Source: CAYLHS01 sp964383535 | GTDB taxonomy: Bacteria; Actinomycetota; Acidimicrobiia; Spongiisociales; UBA4744 | Direction of reading: 5' to 3' | Assembly: GCA_964383535.1 (NCBI GenBank) | Contig: CAYLHS010000034.1 | Span: 1 to 22,206 of the forward strand | Length of the DNA: 22,206 nt | In this document: positions 1 to 8,015 of the stretch, piece after piece | How positions within the stretch are numbered: the first letter of the stretch is position 1 | Layout of the letters: every line of letters begins with the position of its first letter | Notes under the pieces: generated by a model | Told to the model about the DNA's origin: nothing | The model's database searches: none | The model's input: the letters and a program-made list of their open reading frames with translations, nothing else | Position numbers and translations under genes: made by a program

Positions 1-1653
1 GCGATCCTGCCTGCCTACGATCCTCTCTACGACAGCCCGATCCGCCACATCCTCGCTCGTCACGAGCAGGGCGCCGGCCACATGGCGGAGGGGTACGCCT
101 GGGCGACCGGCAGGGTGGGGGTCTGCATCGTCACATCCGGTCCCGGAGCGACGAACCTCGTCACTCCACTTACGAACGCCCTCATCGACTCGGTTCCGCT
201 TGTCGCAATCAGCGGCCAGGTCTCCACCCGGTCGGTAGGCAACGACGCCTTCCAGGAGGCGTACACCGTCGGTGTCACGATGTCAGCAACCAAACACAAC
301 TACTTCGTCACCGACCCTGACGACATAGCCGACGTGGTCCACGAAGCATTCCATATCGCGGCCACCGGGCGACCAGGCCCTGTGTTGATCGATCTACCCA
401 AGGATATCCTTGCCGCCTCGGCCACCACCCACGCTCCTCGAGAGATCGACCTTCCGGGCTACAGGCCCGCGACAGAAGGACATCACATCAAGGTGAACGA
501 TGCGATCGCGCTGATCGACTCGGCAACCCGTCCAGTGCTGTACATCGGCGGTGGGATCATCAAGGCGAACGCCCACCGAGAGGTGCGCCGCTTGGCGGAG
601 GCGGCCAACCTGCCGGTGGTGACCACCCTGATGGGCCGCGGCGCGTTCCCTGACAATCATCCTCTCGCCCTGGGCATGCCGGGCATGCACGGCAACTACA
701 CAGCCATCACGGCAATGCAGCAGGCGGATCTACTGGTCGCCATCGGCGCCAGATTCGACGATCGCGTGACGGGTGATCCGGCTTCCTTTGCACCCTACGC
801 GAAGGTCATTCACGCCGATATCGACCCTGCCGAGATCGGCAAGATCCGCGCCGCTGACGTACCGATCGTCGGTGATGCTCGCAGGGTGATCGAGCGGCTG
901 CTCGAATCGTGGGGCGACCGGCAGGTTCCTGACCGGACGGCCTGGCTGGGCCGTCTGCACGATTGGCAGCAGGAATATCCCCTCACGTACGACCAGCAAC
1001 CGGACGGTCCCATCAAGCCCCAGTACGTCATCGAAGAGCTCTATCGGTTGACCGGAGGTGACGCCACCATCGTTGCCGGAGTCGGACAGCACCAGATGTG
1101 GGCGTCCCAGTTCTGGAAGTTCGATGAGCCGCGACGGTGGATCAACTCCGGAGGACTCGGCACGATGGGATTTGCGATACCGGCAGCCGTAGGTGCGAAA
1201 GCAGGAAGGCCCGACGAGCTCGTCTACGCGATCGATGGCGACGGCTGTTTTCAGATGACAATGCAGGAGCTGATCACCGCCTCAACTGAGAAGATCCCTG
1301 TCAAGGTGGCCGTCCTCAACAACGGCTCCCTCGGCCTGGTGAAACAGTGGCAAGAGATGTTCTACGAAGGGCGACTGTCTGCGACGATGCTCGGTGACCA
1401 CCCCGACTACGTCATGGTGGCGGAGGGAATGGGCTGTGCCGGGTTGCGCGCCCAGACACCCGACGAGGTCGCGCCAGTCATCGAGAAGTCGCTGTCGATC
1501 GATGACCGGCCCGTCGTGGTCGAGTTCGTCGTCGATCCGGATGAGATGGTGTTCCCGATGGTGCCCGCCGGCGGAACGAACGACGAGGTGGTCGTTGGGC
1601 CGGGGACGGTTGTCAAACGAAACGACGCCTTCAGACTGGATACCCCGGCATGA
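1..1653 (+). CDS. ilvB: Acetolactate synthase large subunit, 5'-truncated
   Basis: Thiamine-diphosphate enzyme that condenses two pyruvates, or pyruvate with 2-oxobutyrate, in the first common step of Val/Leu/Ile synthesis. The frame is open from base 1, so the window edge cuts off the N-terminus; 550 residues remain and roughly 30 are missing. The fragment starts in the PYR domain, where the activating Glu lies in RHEQGAGHMAEGYA (about residue 22). The central FAD-associated domain and the C-terminal ThDP domain follow, with GDGCFQM near residue 413 and LNNGSLGLVKQW near 439 forming the GDG...NN metal and diphosphate motif. The stop overlaps the ilvN start in ATGA, which implies translational coupling and fits a large/small subunit pair. 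The first ATG in the window (82) is internal, not the start. Other ThDP enzymes such as glyoxylate carboligase are unlikely given the adjacent ilvN and ilvC. Confidence 0.97.
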   Translation, partial: AILPAYDPLYDSPIRHILARHEQGAGHMAEGYAWATGRVGVCIVTSGPGATNLVTPLTNALIDSVPLVAISGQVSTRSVGNDAFQEAYTVGVTMSATKHNYFVTDPDDIADVVHEAFHIAATGRPGPVLIDLPKDILAASATTHAPREIDLPGYRPATEGHHIKVNDAIALIDSATRPVLYIGGGIIKANAHREVRRLAEAANLPVVTTLMGRGAFPDNHPLALGMPGMHGNYTAITAMQQADLLVAIGARFDDRVTGDPASFAPYAKVIHADIDPAEIGKIRAADVPIVGDARRVIERLLESWGDRQVPDRTAWLGRLHDWQQEYPLTYDQQPDGPIKPQYVIEELYRLTGGDATIVAGVGQHQMWASQFWKFDEPRRWINSGGLGTMGFAIPAAVGAKAGRPDELVYAIDGDGCFQMTMQELITASTEKIPVKVAVLNNGSLGLVKQWQEMFYEGRLSATMLGDHPDYVMVAEGMGCAGLRAQTPDEVAPVIEKSLSIDDRPVVVEFVVDPDEMVFPMVPAGGTNDEVVVGPGTVVKRNDAFRLDTPA

Positions 1654-2171
1654 GCAACCCTCCACAAACACAGCACACCCTTTCGGTTCTGGTCGAGGAC
1701 AGACCGGGAGTGCTGGCGAGAGTGTCGTTGCTCCTCGCCCGAAGAGGGTTCAATATCCACTCTCTTGCCGTGGGCCCTGCAAGAGACGAAGGCACGGCTC
1801 TGATGACGATCGTGGTCGAAGCTCCCGAGCTCGAGCAGGTCAAGAAGCAGCTGCACAAACTGATCAACGTCGTCAAGATCATCGAACTCGATCCGGATCA
1901 GTCGTTCGAGCGGGAGATCATGATCGTGCGTGTGAGCGCACCATCGAGTCGACGGAGTGAGGTGCTCGAGGTGGCGTCGCTCTTCAAGGCAGTGCCCGTG
2001 GACGCGGCTCCGACGACGATCGCGTTTCTCGTAACTGGCGATCCGCTGAAGCTCAGGAACTTCCTGAACCTCGTCCGGCCCTTCGGAATCACCGACCTCG
2101 TGAAGTCGGGGCGGATCGCAATGGCCCGAGATGTGAAGACCAAGAGCGAGAGCTTGCGCGCGATCGGATGA
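1650..2171 (+). CDS. ilvN: Acetolactate synthase small (regulatory) subunit
   Basis: Regulatory subunit that binds IlvB, raises its activity and confers valine feedback inhibition. The 173-residue length is typical of the full-length actinobacterial form. An ACT domain spans about residues 9-83 (LSVLVEDRPGVLARVSLLLARRGFNI, shown here only as its opening LSVLVEDRPGVLARV, followed by FNIHSLAVGP). The C-terminal small-subunit domain follows and ends near SESLRAIG. The ATG lies inside the ilvB stop (ATGA), so translation is probably by re-initiation. It is followed 8 nt later by ilvC. No unusual residues were noticed. The identification is firm from both the ACT motif and the position in the operon. 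Confidence 0.96.
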   Translation: MSNPPQTQHTLSVLVEDRPGVLARVSLLLARRGFNIHSLAVGPARDEGTALMTIVVEAPELEQVKKQLHKLINVVKIIELDPDQSFEREIMIVRVSAPSSRRSEVLEVASLFKAVPVDAAPTTIAFLVTGDPLKLRNFLNLVRPFGITDLVKSGRIAMARDVKTKSESLRAIG

Positions 2172-2179
2172 GAGGAACC

Positions 2180-3187
2180 ATGGCCACCATCTTCTACGAC
2201 AGCGACAGTGACCCGTCGATCATCAAAGACCGGAAGGTGGCGGTGATCGGCTACGGGAGCCAAGGGCATGCACACGCCCTCAATCTCAAGGACGCGGGCG
2301 CAGACGTCATTGTCGGTCTCCGCCCCGATTCGACCAGCCGCCGGCACGCGGAAGAGGCCGGACTGGTCGTCAAGGACGTAGAGGACGCCGTCTCCTGGGC
2401 CGATGTCGTCATGCTGCTCGTGCCGGATCAGACGATGGCCGACCTCTATGCATCGGAGGTGGCGTCACACCTCCAGAAGGGTGACGCGCTGCTGTTCGCC
2501 CATGGATTCAACATCCACTTCGGTTTCATCGAACCTCCGGAGGGAGTGGATGTCGCGATGGTGGCGCCAAAAGGCCCTGGACATCTGGTCCGTCGCACTT
2601 ACACGGAAGGCTCCGGCGTTCCGTGCCTTCTGGCCGTCCAACAAGACGCGACCGGACACGCCCACGATCTGGGGCTCTCGTATGCCTGGGGAATCGGCGG
2701 GACGCGGGCAGGGGTGCTCGAGACGACCTTCAAAGAGGAGACCGAGACCGACCTCTTCGGGGAACAGACGATCCTGTGTGGAGGCGTCTCATCCTTGATC
2801 AAAGCGTCGTTCGAGACCCTCGTCGAAGCCGGGTACCAGCCCGAATCGGCGTACTTCGAGACCCTTCACGAACTCAAACTGATCGTGGATCTCCTCTTCG
2901 AGGGCGGCCTTTCGTGGATGCGGTACAGCGTTTCTGACACCGCGGAGTACGGGGACTACACACGCGGTCCGCGCATCGTCACCGATGACACCAAGAAGGC
3001 GATGAGGGACGTGCTCGACGAGATTCAATCGGGCCAATTCGCCCAAGAGTGGATGTCTCAGGCCCGTGCCGGAGCGCCGTTCCTCCTCGAACGCCGTGCT
3101 CAGGATCGCGATCACCTCGTCGAACAGGTGGGACGCAGCCTTCGACAGATGATGCCGTTCCTCGAACCGAAACAGCCCCCGCAGTGA
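2180..3187 (+). CDS. ilvC: Ketol-acid reductoisomerase, class I
   Basis: Mg2+ and NAD(P)H-dependent isomeroreductase that converts acetolactate or acetohydroxybutyrate to dihydroxy acids, the second common step of Val/Ile synthesis. At 335 residues it is the short class I form. An N-terminal Rossmann domain has GYGSQGHAHALNL near residues 25-37, then GLRPDSTS, whose Arg/Ser residues are typical of NADPH preference. The MVAPKGPGHLVRR motif follows. The C-terminal knotted domain carries metal ligands in ETDLFGEQ and the conserved FETLHELKLIVDL. I start it at MATIFYD (2180), which is preceded by AGAGGA. An upstream in-frame ATG at 2168 would add four residues inside the ilvN stop. The gene ends just before a Val/Leu-rich leader ORF. 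Confidence 0.97.
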   Translation: MATIFYDSDSDPSIIKDRKVAVIGYGSQGHAHALNLKDAGADVIVGLRPDSTSRRHAEEAGLVVKDVEDAVSWADVVMLLVPDQTMADLYASEVASHLQKGDALLFAHGFNIHFGFIEPPEGVDVAMVAPKGPGHLVRRTYTEGSGVPCLLAVQQDATGHAHDLGLSYAWGIGGTRAGVLETTFKEETETDLFGEQTILCGGVSSLIKASFETLVEAGYQPESAYFETLHELKLIVDLLFEGGLSWMRYSVSDTAEYGDYTRGPRIVTDDTKKAMRDVLDEIQSGQFAQEWMSQARAGAPFLLERRAQDRDHLVEQVGRSLRQMMPFLEPKQPPQ

Positions 3188-3189
3188 GC

Positions 3190-3255
3190 ATGCGGCGCGA
3201 CCACGTGGTTCTCGTCGGCCTCGGTCTTGCGGGGCCGGGCGGCCTCATCGGCTGA
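3190..3255 (+). CDS. Branched-chain-rich leader peptide upstream of leuA
   Basis: A 21-codon ORF in the ilvC-leuA gap, starting MRRDHVVLVGLGL. Eight of its 21 codons are Val, Leu or Ile (Val 3205, 3208, 3214; Leu 3211, 3220, 3226, 3244; Ile 3247). It begins 2 nt after the ilvC stop. An in-frame GTG at 3184 overlaps that stop, so translation could be coupled. No strong ribosome-binding site is visible. Leader peptides rich in the regulated amino acid are established attenuation sensors for ilv and leu genes. The role here is inferred from composition, position and the hairpin at its 3' end. Chance occurrence in a GC-rich gap cannot be excluded. Confidence 0.6.
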   Translation: MRRDHVVLVGLGLAGPGGLIG

Positions 3256-3261
3256 CCCGGC
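3234..3261 (+). promoter_or_regulatory. GC hairpin overlapping the leader-peptide stop
   Basis: Bases 3234-3244 can pair with 3250-3261: GCCGGG with CCCGGC, then CGGCC with GGCTG (one G-U pair), a bulged A at 3255 and loop TCATC. This gives an 11-bp stem that contains the last codons and the stop of the leader ORF. A ribosome stalled on the upstream Val/Leu codons would leave it folded differently from one reaching the stop. No U-tract follows, so it is not an obvious intrinsic terminator. Control by Rho or by leuA translation is possible. The leuA ribosome-binding site AAGGAG lies 32 nt downstream at 3293-3298. Confidence 0.5.
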
Positions 3262-3304
3262 GCCTCGAGACACCGCAGTACGCCACACCCACAAGGAGCC
3301 CGCA

Positions 3305-4816
3305 ATGTCCGATCGATTGATCATATTCGACACCACCCTGCGCGACGGGGAACAAGCCCCCGGCATCGCCCTCACGCCTGATGAGAAGGTCGCCATCGCC
3401 CAGCAGCTCGCCAAACTCCGGGTCGACGTGATCGAGGCAGGCTTCGCCGCTTCGTCACCAGGAGACTTCGAAGCAGTATCCCGGATCGCCCAGAAGGTGA
3501 AGGGGCCGGTCATCGCCAGCCTTGCTCGCGCCCACCCCGACGATATCGATCGGGCGTGGGATGCGATCCGAAGCGCAGAGCACGCCCGCATCCACGTCTT
3601 CATGTCTACGTCGCCGGTACACATGGAGAAGATGCTGCGTATGACGCCGGCCGAGGTGCTCAAGGCGTCGGTCGAAGGTGTGAGGAGGGCGAGAGGTTAC
3701 TGCGACGATGTCGAGTTCAGTCCGCAGGACGCGACCAGATCCGACCCGGAGTTCCTGATGGCAGTGTGCAAGGCCGCGGTTGAGGCGGGCGCGACGACGA
3801 TCAACATCCCCGATACCGTCGGCTACGCGACCCCCGCCGACTTCGTCGAGCTGCTAGGCCGGGTGTACGAGGAGGTACGTGGGGGTCGGGAGGATGTGAT
3901 CATCTCGACCCACTGCCACAACGATCTTGGGTTGGCCGTGGCGAACTCATTGTCAGCGATCTTCGCCGGAGCCCGTCAGATCGAGGGTGCCATCAACGGA
4001 ATCGGTGAGCGTGCCGGGAACACCTCAATCGAAGAGGTGATCATGGCGGTGCAGACCCGCGCGGACCGATTCGGCGTAGAGGTGGGGGCAGACACCACCC
4101 AGATCTTCGAGACGTCCCGGCTCGTGTCGAGACTCACCGGCTATCCGGTCCAGTACAACAAGGCAGTCGTGGGACGCAACGCTTTCGCTCACGAAGCGGG
4201 CATTCACCAACACGGCGTCCTGCGTGACCGTCTCACGTACGAAATCATGGACGCGGCCTCTGTCGGCCAGGAAGGCGGTCAGATCGTGCTCGGGAAGCAT
4301 TCAGGGCGCGCAGGGTTCGCCGACACGTTGACCAAGATGGGGATCGCCCTCGAGGCCGAGGCGTTCGACGACGCGTTCGAACGGGTGAAGGAACTCGCGG
4401 ATCGCAAGGTTCAGATCAACGAAGAGGAGATCCGCGCGATCGTTGAGGATGAGACCAGCCGTCCAAAGCGAACCACCGAGCTGGTCGGGCTCCATGTCGC
4501 CGGCGGCAACGAGGCCACACCCCGGGCCGTGGTCCGGTTGAAGATGAACGGCGTCGAGCGCGAATACGCCGGAGAGGGAGACGGCATGGTGCACGCTGCC
4601 TTCGCAGCGATCCGGCAGGCGTTCGACGTCGACGCCACCCTCGTCGATTATCGGGTCGTCCCGGTGACCCCAGGGGCCGACGCCATGGCCGAGGTGAACG
4701 TCGTGGTTAGAGTCGGTGACGGCGCCTACTCAGGGCGAAGCGTCTCTACCGATGTGGTTGAAGGCTCAGCGGAGGCGTTCGTCTCGGCGCTCGACAAGGC
4801 GGCCTGGAAGGGGTAG
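3305..4816 (+). CDS. leuA: 2-isopropylmalate synthase
   Basis: Condenses acetyl-CoA with 2-oxoisovalerate, the committed step of leucine synthesis. It is usually inhibited by leucine through its C-terminal domain. At 503 residues it matches the type 1 (about 500 aa) LeuA. The TIM barrel starts with FDTTLRDGEQAPG (residues 8-20), whose Arg and Asp are catalytic and metal-binding. STHCHNDLGLAVANS near residue 201 supplies the HxH metal ligands. GERAGNTSIEE and HEAGIHQHG (linker/subdomain) follow, then a C-terminal LeuA allosteric domain from about residue 385. The chosen ATG has AAGGAG six bases upstream; a longer in-frame ORF from 3227 would run through the leader hairpin and is unlikely. Homocitrate or citramalate synthase is possible by fold, but adjacent ilvC and leuB favour LeuA. 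Confidence 0.95.
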   Translation: MSDRLIIFDTTLRDGEQAPGIALTPDEKVAIAQQLAKLRVDVIEAGFAASSPGDFEAVSRIAQKVKGPVIASLARAHPDDIDRAWDAIRSAEHARIHVFMSTSPVHMEKMLRMTPAEVLKASVEGVRRARGYCDDVEFSPQDATRSDPEFLMAVCKAAVEAGATTINIPDTVGYATPADFVELLGRVYEEVRGGREDVIISTHCHNDLGLAVANSLSAIFAGARQIEGAINGIGERAGNTSIEEVIMAVQTRADRFGVEVGADTTQIFETSRLVSRLTGYPVQYNKAVVGRNAFAHEAGIHQHGVLRDRLTYEIMDAASVGQEGGQIVLGKHSGRAGFADTLTKMGIALEAEAFDDAFERVKELADRKVQINEEEIRAIVEDETSRPKRTTELVGLHVAGGNEATPRAVVRLKMNGVEREYAGEGDGMVHAAFAAIRQAFDVDATLVDYRVVPVTPGADAMAEVNVVVRVGDGAYSGRSVSTDVVEGSAEAFVSALDKAAWKG

Positions 4817-4841
4817 ACGTCGACAACTCGAAAGGCACGGC

Positions 4842-5903
4842 ATGGCTGAGTATCGGATCGCGGTCATCGGTGGGGATGGGATAGGACCTGAGGTCACCTC
4901 CGAGGCGTTGAAAGCGGTGTCGGCGGCGGCGGAGCGATTCTCGTTCACCTTCGACATCACCGAGTACGACCTCGGAAGCTCCCGCTACCTCGCTACGGGT
5001 GAAGTACTTCCCGATTCGATCGAAGCCGAACTCGACAACCACGATGCCATCCTGCTCGGTGCCGTGGGCAGCCCAGCCGTCGCCCCCGGGATTCTCGAGC
5101 GAGGTCTGCTGCTGCGGCTTCGTTTCGACTTCGACCTCTACGTCAATCTCCGCCCCGTCAAGCTGTATCCGGGAGTTCCCTCCCCGATTGGGGGGATGAC
5201 CCCGGATCGTCTCGACCTGATCGTGGTCAGGGAGAACACCGAGGGTCCGTACGCGGGAGCAGGAGGGACGCTGCGACGGGGAACCCCACACGAAGTGGCG
5301 ACCCAGGAATCGATCAACACTCGCCGAGGGGTGGAACGAGTGGCTCGGTATGCCTTCTCACTTGCCGAGCAACGGGACAAGAAACTGACGCTGTGCCACA
5401 AGACCAACGTCCTCATCCATGCCGGCGGGCTGTGGAGTAGGACCTTCGAGGAGATCTCGGTCGAGTATCCGGACGTCGCTCTCGACTACGCACACGTCGA
5501 TGCCATGTGCCTGTACCTCGTGACGGAGCCGGAACGGTTCGATGTGATTGCCACCGACAACCTGTTCGGCGACATCATCACCGACCTCGGAGCCGCCATC
5601 CAGGGCGGCATGGGCCTGGCAGCCAGTGGCAACCTCAACCCTTCCGGCGACCACCCCTCCATGTTCGAGCCTGTTCACGGCTCGGCGCCGGACATCGTCG
5701 GCAAGGGGTGGGCGAACCCGGTGGCGGCGGTCCTATCTGCCGGCCTATGCCTCGCCGCGCTGGGAGAGGCCGAGGCCGCACGAGCTGTCGAGGCTGCGGC
5801 GAGCTCGTTGCTGGTCGAGCTCGGAGCGATGAGCGGGCCGGGAATGGGTGCAACCACGGCGCAGATCGGCGACCGTATCGCTGCCCGGGTTCGAGGCGGC
5901 TGA
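4842..5903 (+). CDS. leuB: 3-isopropylmalate dehydrogenase
   Basis: NAD+-dependent oxidative decarboxylation of 3-isopropylmalate, the third leucine-specific step. At 353 residues it has the usual length. It opens with IAVIGGDGIGPEV (residues 5-17), typical of the isocitrate/isopropylmalate dehydrogenase family. LLLRLRFDFDLYVNLRPVKL supplies substrate-binding Arg residues (only family placement is claimed). VVRENTEGPYAG follows, then the metal-binding DNLFGDIITDLGAA, and EPVHGSAPDIVGKG for NAD binding. AAAGG lies six bases before the ATG. The gene is 25 nt after leuA and is probably cotranscribed. leuC, leuD and ilvD are not in this window. Tartrate dehydrogenase-type paralogues exist, but the operon context makes LeuB the best call. 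Confidence 0.94.
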   Translation: MAEYRIAVIGGDGIGPEVTSEALKAVSAAAERFSFTFDITEYDLGSSRYLATGEVLPDSIEAELDNHDAILLGAVGSPAVAPGILERGLLLRLRFDFDLYVNLRPVKLYPGVPSPIGGMTPDRLDLIVVRENTEGPYAGAGGTLRRGTPHEVATQESINTRRGVERVARYAFSLAEQRDKKLTLCHKTNVLIHAGGLWSRTFEEISVEYPDVALDYAHVDAMCLYLVTEPERFDVIATDNLFGDIITDLGAAIQGGMGLAASGNLNPSGDHPSMFEPVHGSAPDIVGKGWANPVAAVLSAGLCLAALGEAEAARAVEAAASSLLVELGAMSGPGMGATTAQIGDRIAARVRGG

Positions 5904-6012
5904 CCGGTCGGCTGATCGGTGATGGAGAAGCAGCGGCCAGGGCCGAGCGACCCTGACTCGCGTGCCCGGTGGGGGTCCGATCTGGGGTCAGCCACGATGT
6001 CCGCCGAAGCGG

Positions 6013-6588
6013 TCAGCCTGGCAGCACCGTGATGGTCATCACGCAGTGATTCTTGCCCTTTGGTCGGTCGAACGTGAACCCAGCCTGTTCGAACAGGCTG
6101 CGGGTGCCGTTGTAGAGGAAGGAGGCCGAGATCTTCTCGCCTTGCGTGTCCTGTGGATACCCCTCGACGACGCCGCCTCCTGCTTCCGCGATCAAGTCGA
6201 GCGCCCCCCGTAGTGCGACTGCCGACACCCCTTTGCGTCGATACTGCTTGTCAACGAAGAAGCAGGTCAGTCGGTAGTCGGGAGGCTCGACGAGACCTGA
6301 CTCGTATTCCTTGCGGTGGTAGATACGCGGAAGCTCCTCCGGGGCGCCGTACTGACACCACCCCACGGCACGGACACCATCGAAGACCAGCGCAGCATGC
6401 GTCTTGCCCGTGTCGACCAGTCGTTGCTTGATCGCACGATTGCCCTCCGCGCTCTGACCCCACTCGGGGTCTCTCTCGTGGAACCACAGGCACCAGCATC
6501 CGCCCCATACGCCGTTGTGCCGCTCGGCCAGCTCGGCGAACGCGTCCCATGTGTCGGGCCCAAGAGGTCTGACCGTGTACTCGTCCAT
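6013..6588 (-). CDS. GNAT-family N-acetyltransferase
   Basis: Predicted acyltransferase using acetyl-CoA; the substrate is unknown. The 191 residues form one GNAT domain. The N-terminal part contains the distinctive HNGVWGGCWCLWFHE, and the acetyl-CoA pyrophosphate loop (motif A) appears as FVDKQYRRKGVSAVALRGAL near residues 111-130. SLFEQAGFTF near the C-terminus is the usual GNAT end. On the minus strand a -10-like TAAGCT (6595-6600) ends 6 nt before the ATG, suggesting a leaderless transcript with no Shine-Dalgarno. It is convergent with leuB across a 109-bp gap in which I see no convincing terminator, and divergent from the next gene. The family is clear; the function is not. Confidence 0.85.
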   Translation of the reverse strand: MDEYTVRPLGPDTWDAFAELAERHNGVWGGCWCLWFHERDPEWGQSAEGNRAIKQRLVDTGKTHAALVFDGVRAVGWCQYGAPEELPRIYHRKEYESGLVEPPDYRLTCFFVDKQYRRKGVSAVALRGALDLIAEAGGGVVEGYPQDTQGEKISASFLYNGTRSLFEQAGFTFDRPKGKNHCVMTITVLPG

Positions 6589-6705
6589 GTCAGCAGCTTA
6601 CGTCCTGTGACTCGTCGCACGCCGGACGGTTCTCACGGGTCCGAGTTGGCGAAAGGGAGTCCTTCTCGTTCCGGTGTTTGGCCGGTCGAGCGTACGATGG
6701 GTTGG

Positions 6706-7164
6706 GTGACAGCGAAGATCATGAAGGGTTCACGCGGTACCGAGGTTGGCCCGGGCTACTGCCGGTTGAAGTGGACGCGCGATGGCGACCATCTCGTCGC
6801 AGGGTCGTATCGGATTCATCTGGCGATGCCAGGCCTGTGGGAAACGACGTATCGAGGTCGGACGTTGCGGGTCGACGCGCGCCGCTCGCAGGCGCTGGTC
6901 GGGGCGGAGCACCACCACCGCGAGGTGCAGCGCATCTCTCAGATCTTCCGGTGGGCCCTGGTCGCAGTCGTGGCCTTTCTGGTTGCGGCCGCGGCGACCC
7001 GGCAGCTCACCACTGTGGCGGGATTCGTCGTCTTCGCGACTGGAGTATGGGTGTTCCTTGCGGCCGGAGTGAGATGTTTCGCCGCCGTCAACCGGAGCCT
7101 CCTCGACCCCTATCGAACCCGAGAGTCGTGGGAGTCTCCCGACTGGTGGAACCGCAACGCTTGA
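6706..7164 (+). CDS. Small two-helix membrane protein, unknown function
   Basis: I do not recognise a family. The protein has an N-terminal soluble part of about 80 residues, containing YCRLKWTRDGDHLVAGSYRI and a charged EHHHREVQ stretch. Two hydrophobic helices follow (WALVAVVAFLVAAAA and VAGFVVFATGVWVFLAAGV), then a short polar tail ending ESPDWWNRNA. It is probably an inner-membrane protein with both termini on the same side. The start is uncertain. GTG at 6706 lies 7 nt after a -10-like TACGAT (6693-6698), compatible with leaderless translation. ATG at 6697 or 6721 are alternatives, and none has a good ribosome-binding site. The frame stays open far upstream, but that part overlaps the opposite-strand GNAT gene. 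The next gene starts 39 nt downstream with its own -10-like element. Confidence 0.6.
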   Translation: MTAKIMKGSRGTEVGPGYCRLKWTRDGDHLVAGSYRIHLAMPGLWETTYRGRTLRVDARRSQALVGAEHHHREVQRISQIFRWALVAVVAFLVAAAATRQLTTVAGFVVFATGVWVFLAAGVRCFAAVNRSLLDPYRTRESWESPDWWNRNA

Positions 7165-7203
7165 TCGGTCGCGGCAGGCAAACGCCGCTACCGTGAACGT
7201 CCT

Positions 7204-7809
7204 ATGGCCGTATCCCGCAAAATCGCGTTCATCGGGTCGCACTCGGTGCGCAAGACGAACGCCGTGCACTCGTTTGCCGGGGCGGTGGGACGCAGTGGGC
7301 GAAGCGTGGAGGTCGGTCGGGAGGTCGTTCGCTACAGCCCGCTCGGGCTCAACGAGGGAGCTACCCCGGAAGCGCAGCTATGGGTACTGATGGCCCAGAT
7401 TCAACAGGAGTTGGAGCTACGGAACCGGGCAGAGGTGCTGGTCACCGACCGGGCAGTGATCGACAACTTCGCCTACTTCTTGCGGACCACCAAGGGCGAG
7501 GATCCATTCGATGTGAAGCCACTGGTGCGGCGATGGTCGGGTACCTATGACCTCTACGTTCGGTTACGGCCGGACATACCCCTTCGAACCGACGGGGTCC
7601 GCAGCACGAATGCTCGTTTTCGGCAGGAGATCGAAACGATTCTCGACATGATCATTCCCCAATACGTCGACCAGGAATGGCTGGTCGAGCTGGGTGCGTC
7701 CGAGATCAACGAGGCGTTCGATTGGGGAGCACTGATCGAGCGGCTGTTCGGACCACCGGCCGACACACCAGCCCAGCCGGTGACCTACGCGCCGACATTG
7801 TGGGATTGA
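7204..7809 (+). CDS. P-loop kinase-like AAA protein with altered Walker A
   Basis: The 201-residue protein resembles the AAA_28 / NadR-kinase-like P-loop proteins, in which an N-terminal phosphate loop is followed by a DR..IDN motif. The loop reads GSHSVRKT at residues 11-18. The Lys and Thr are present, but the Gly before Lys is Arg16 (codon CGC at 7249, one base from GGC). VTDRAVIDNFAYF near residue 80 and YDLYVRLRPDIP near residue 117 match the Walker-B-like and lid-preceding strands of small nucleotide or nucleoside kinases. It may phosphorylate a small metabolite, or may have lost ATP binding. The ATG is 9 nt after a -10-like TACCGT (7189-7194), with no Shine-Dalgarno. The gene stands alone, convergent with the oxidoreductase at 8016. 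Confidence 0.72.
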   Translation: MAVSRKIAFIGSHSVRKTNAVHSFAGAVGRSGRSVEVGREVVRYSPLGLNEGATPEAQLWVLMAQIQQELELRNRAEVLVTDRAVIDNFAYFLRTTKGEDPFDVKPLVRRWSGTYDLYVRLRPDIPLRTDGVRSTNARFRQEIETILDMIIPQYVDQEWLVELGASEINEAFDWGALIERLFGPPADTPAQPVTYAPTLWD

Positions 7810-7890
7810 TGCGGCCCGTTTGTCTCGCCGGCGAACGGAGTGAGCGTTGGGGAAGATCGCACAAGCAATGAAGGGGGCGGTGTCGAACCT

Positions 7891-7998
7891 ACGTTGGTGG
7901 AAACCACCCCTCCGGGCCTGCGCCCGGCCCCCCCTCCAACGCTCAGCCTCGGGCTTCGCCGGGGGGAGAACCACTCGGCCCTGACGGGCCTCGCGAGG
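7891..7998. repeat. Cluster of short palindromes between convergent genes
   Basis: The 206-bp gap between convergent genes (7810-8015) has no gene but holds at least four small hairpins in a row. These are GGTGG/CCACC with loop AAA (7896-7908), CCGGGC/GCCCGG with loop CTGC (7912-7927), GGCCC/GGGCC with loop TGAC (7977-7990), and the perfect palindrome CCTCGCGAGG (7989-7998). An outer pairing of CGTTGG (7892-7897) with CCAACG (7936-7941) could enclose the first two, and a C run near 7929 can face six G at 7961-7966. It resembles an interspersed REP/BIME-like element or a bidirectional terminator. Whether it is repeated elsewhere in the genome cannot be seen here. Confidence 0.5.
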
Positions 7999-8015
7999 GG
8001 AGGAAACAGCTCGCC

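Noticed and set aside
3049..3255. A 68-codon frame ending in the leader peptide
   Set aside because: Most of it overlaps ilvC in another frame; only the last 21 codons lie after the ilvC stop.
5953..5991. Weak stem CTGACTC/GGGTCAG after leuB as a terminator
   Set aside because: The loop is 25 nt, one pair is G-U and no T-tract follows.
6316..6705. In-frame N-terminal extension of the two-helix membrane protein
   Set aside because: It runs antisense through the GNAT gene, and a promoter-like element lies at 6693.
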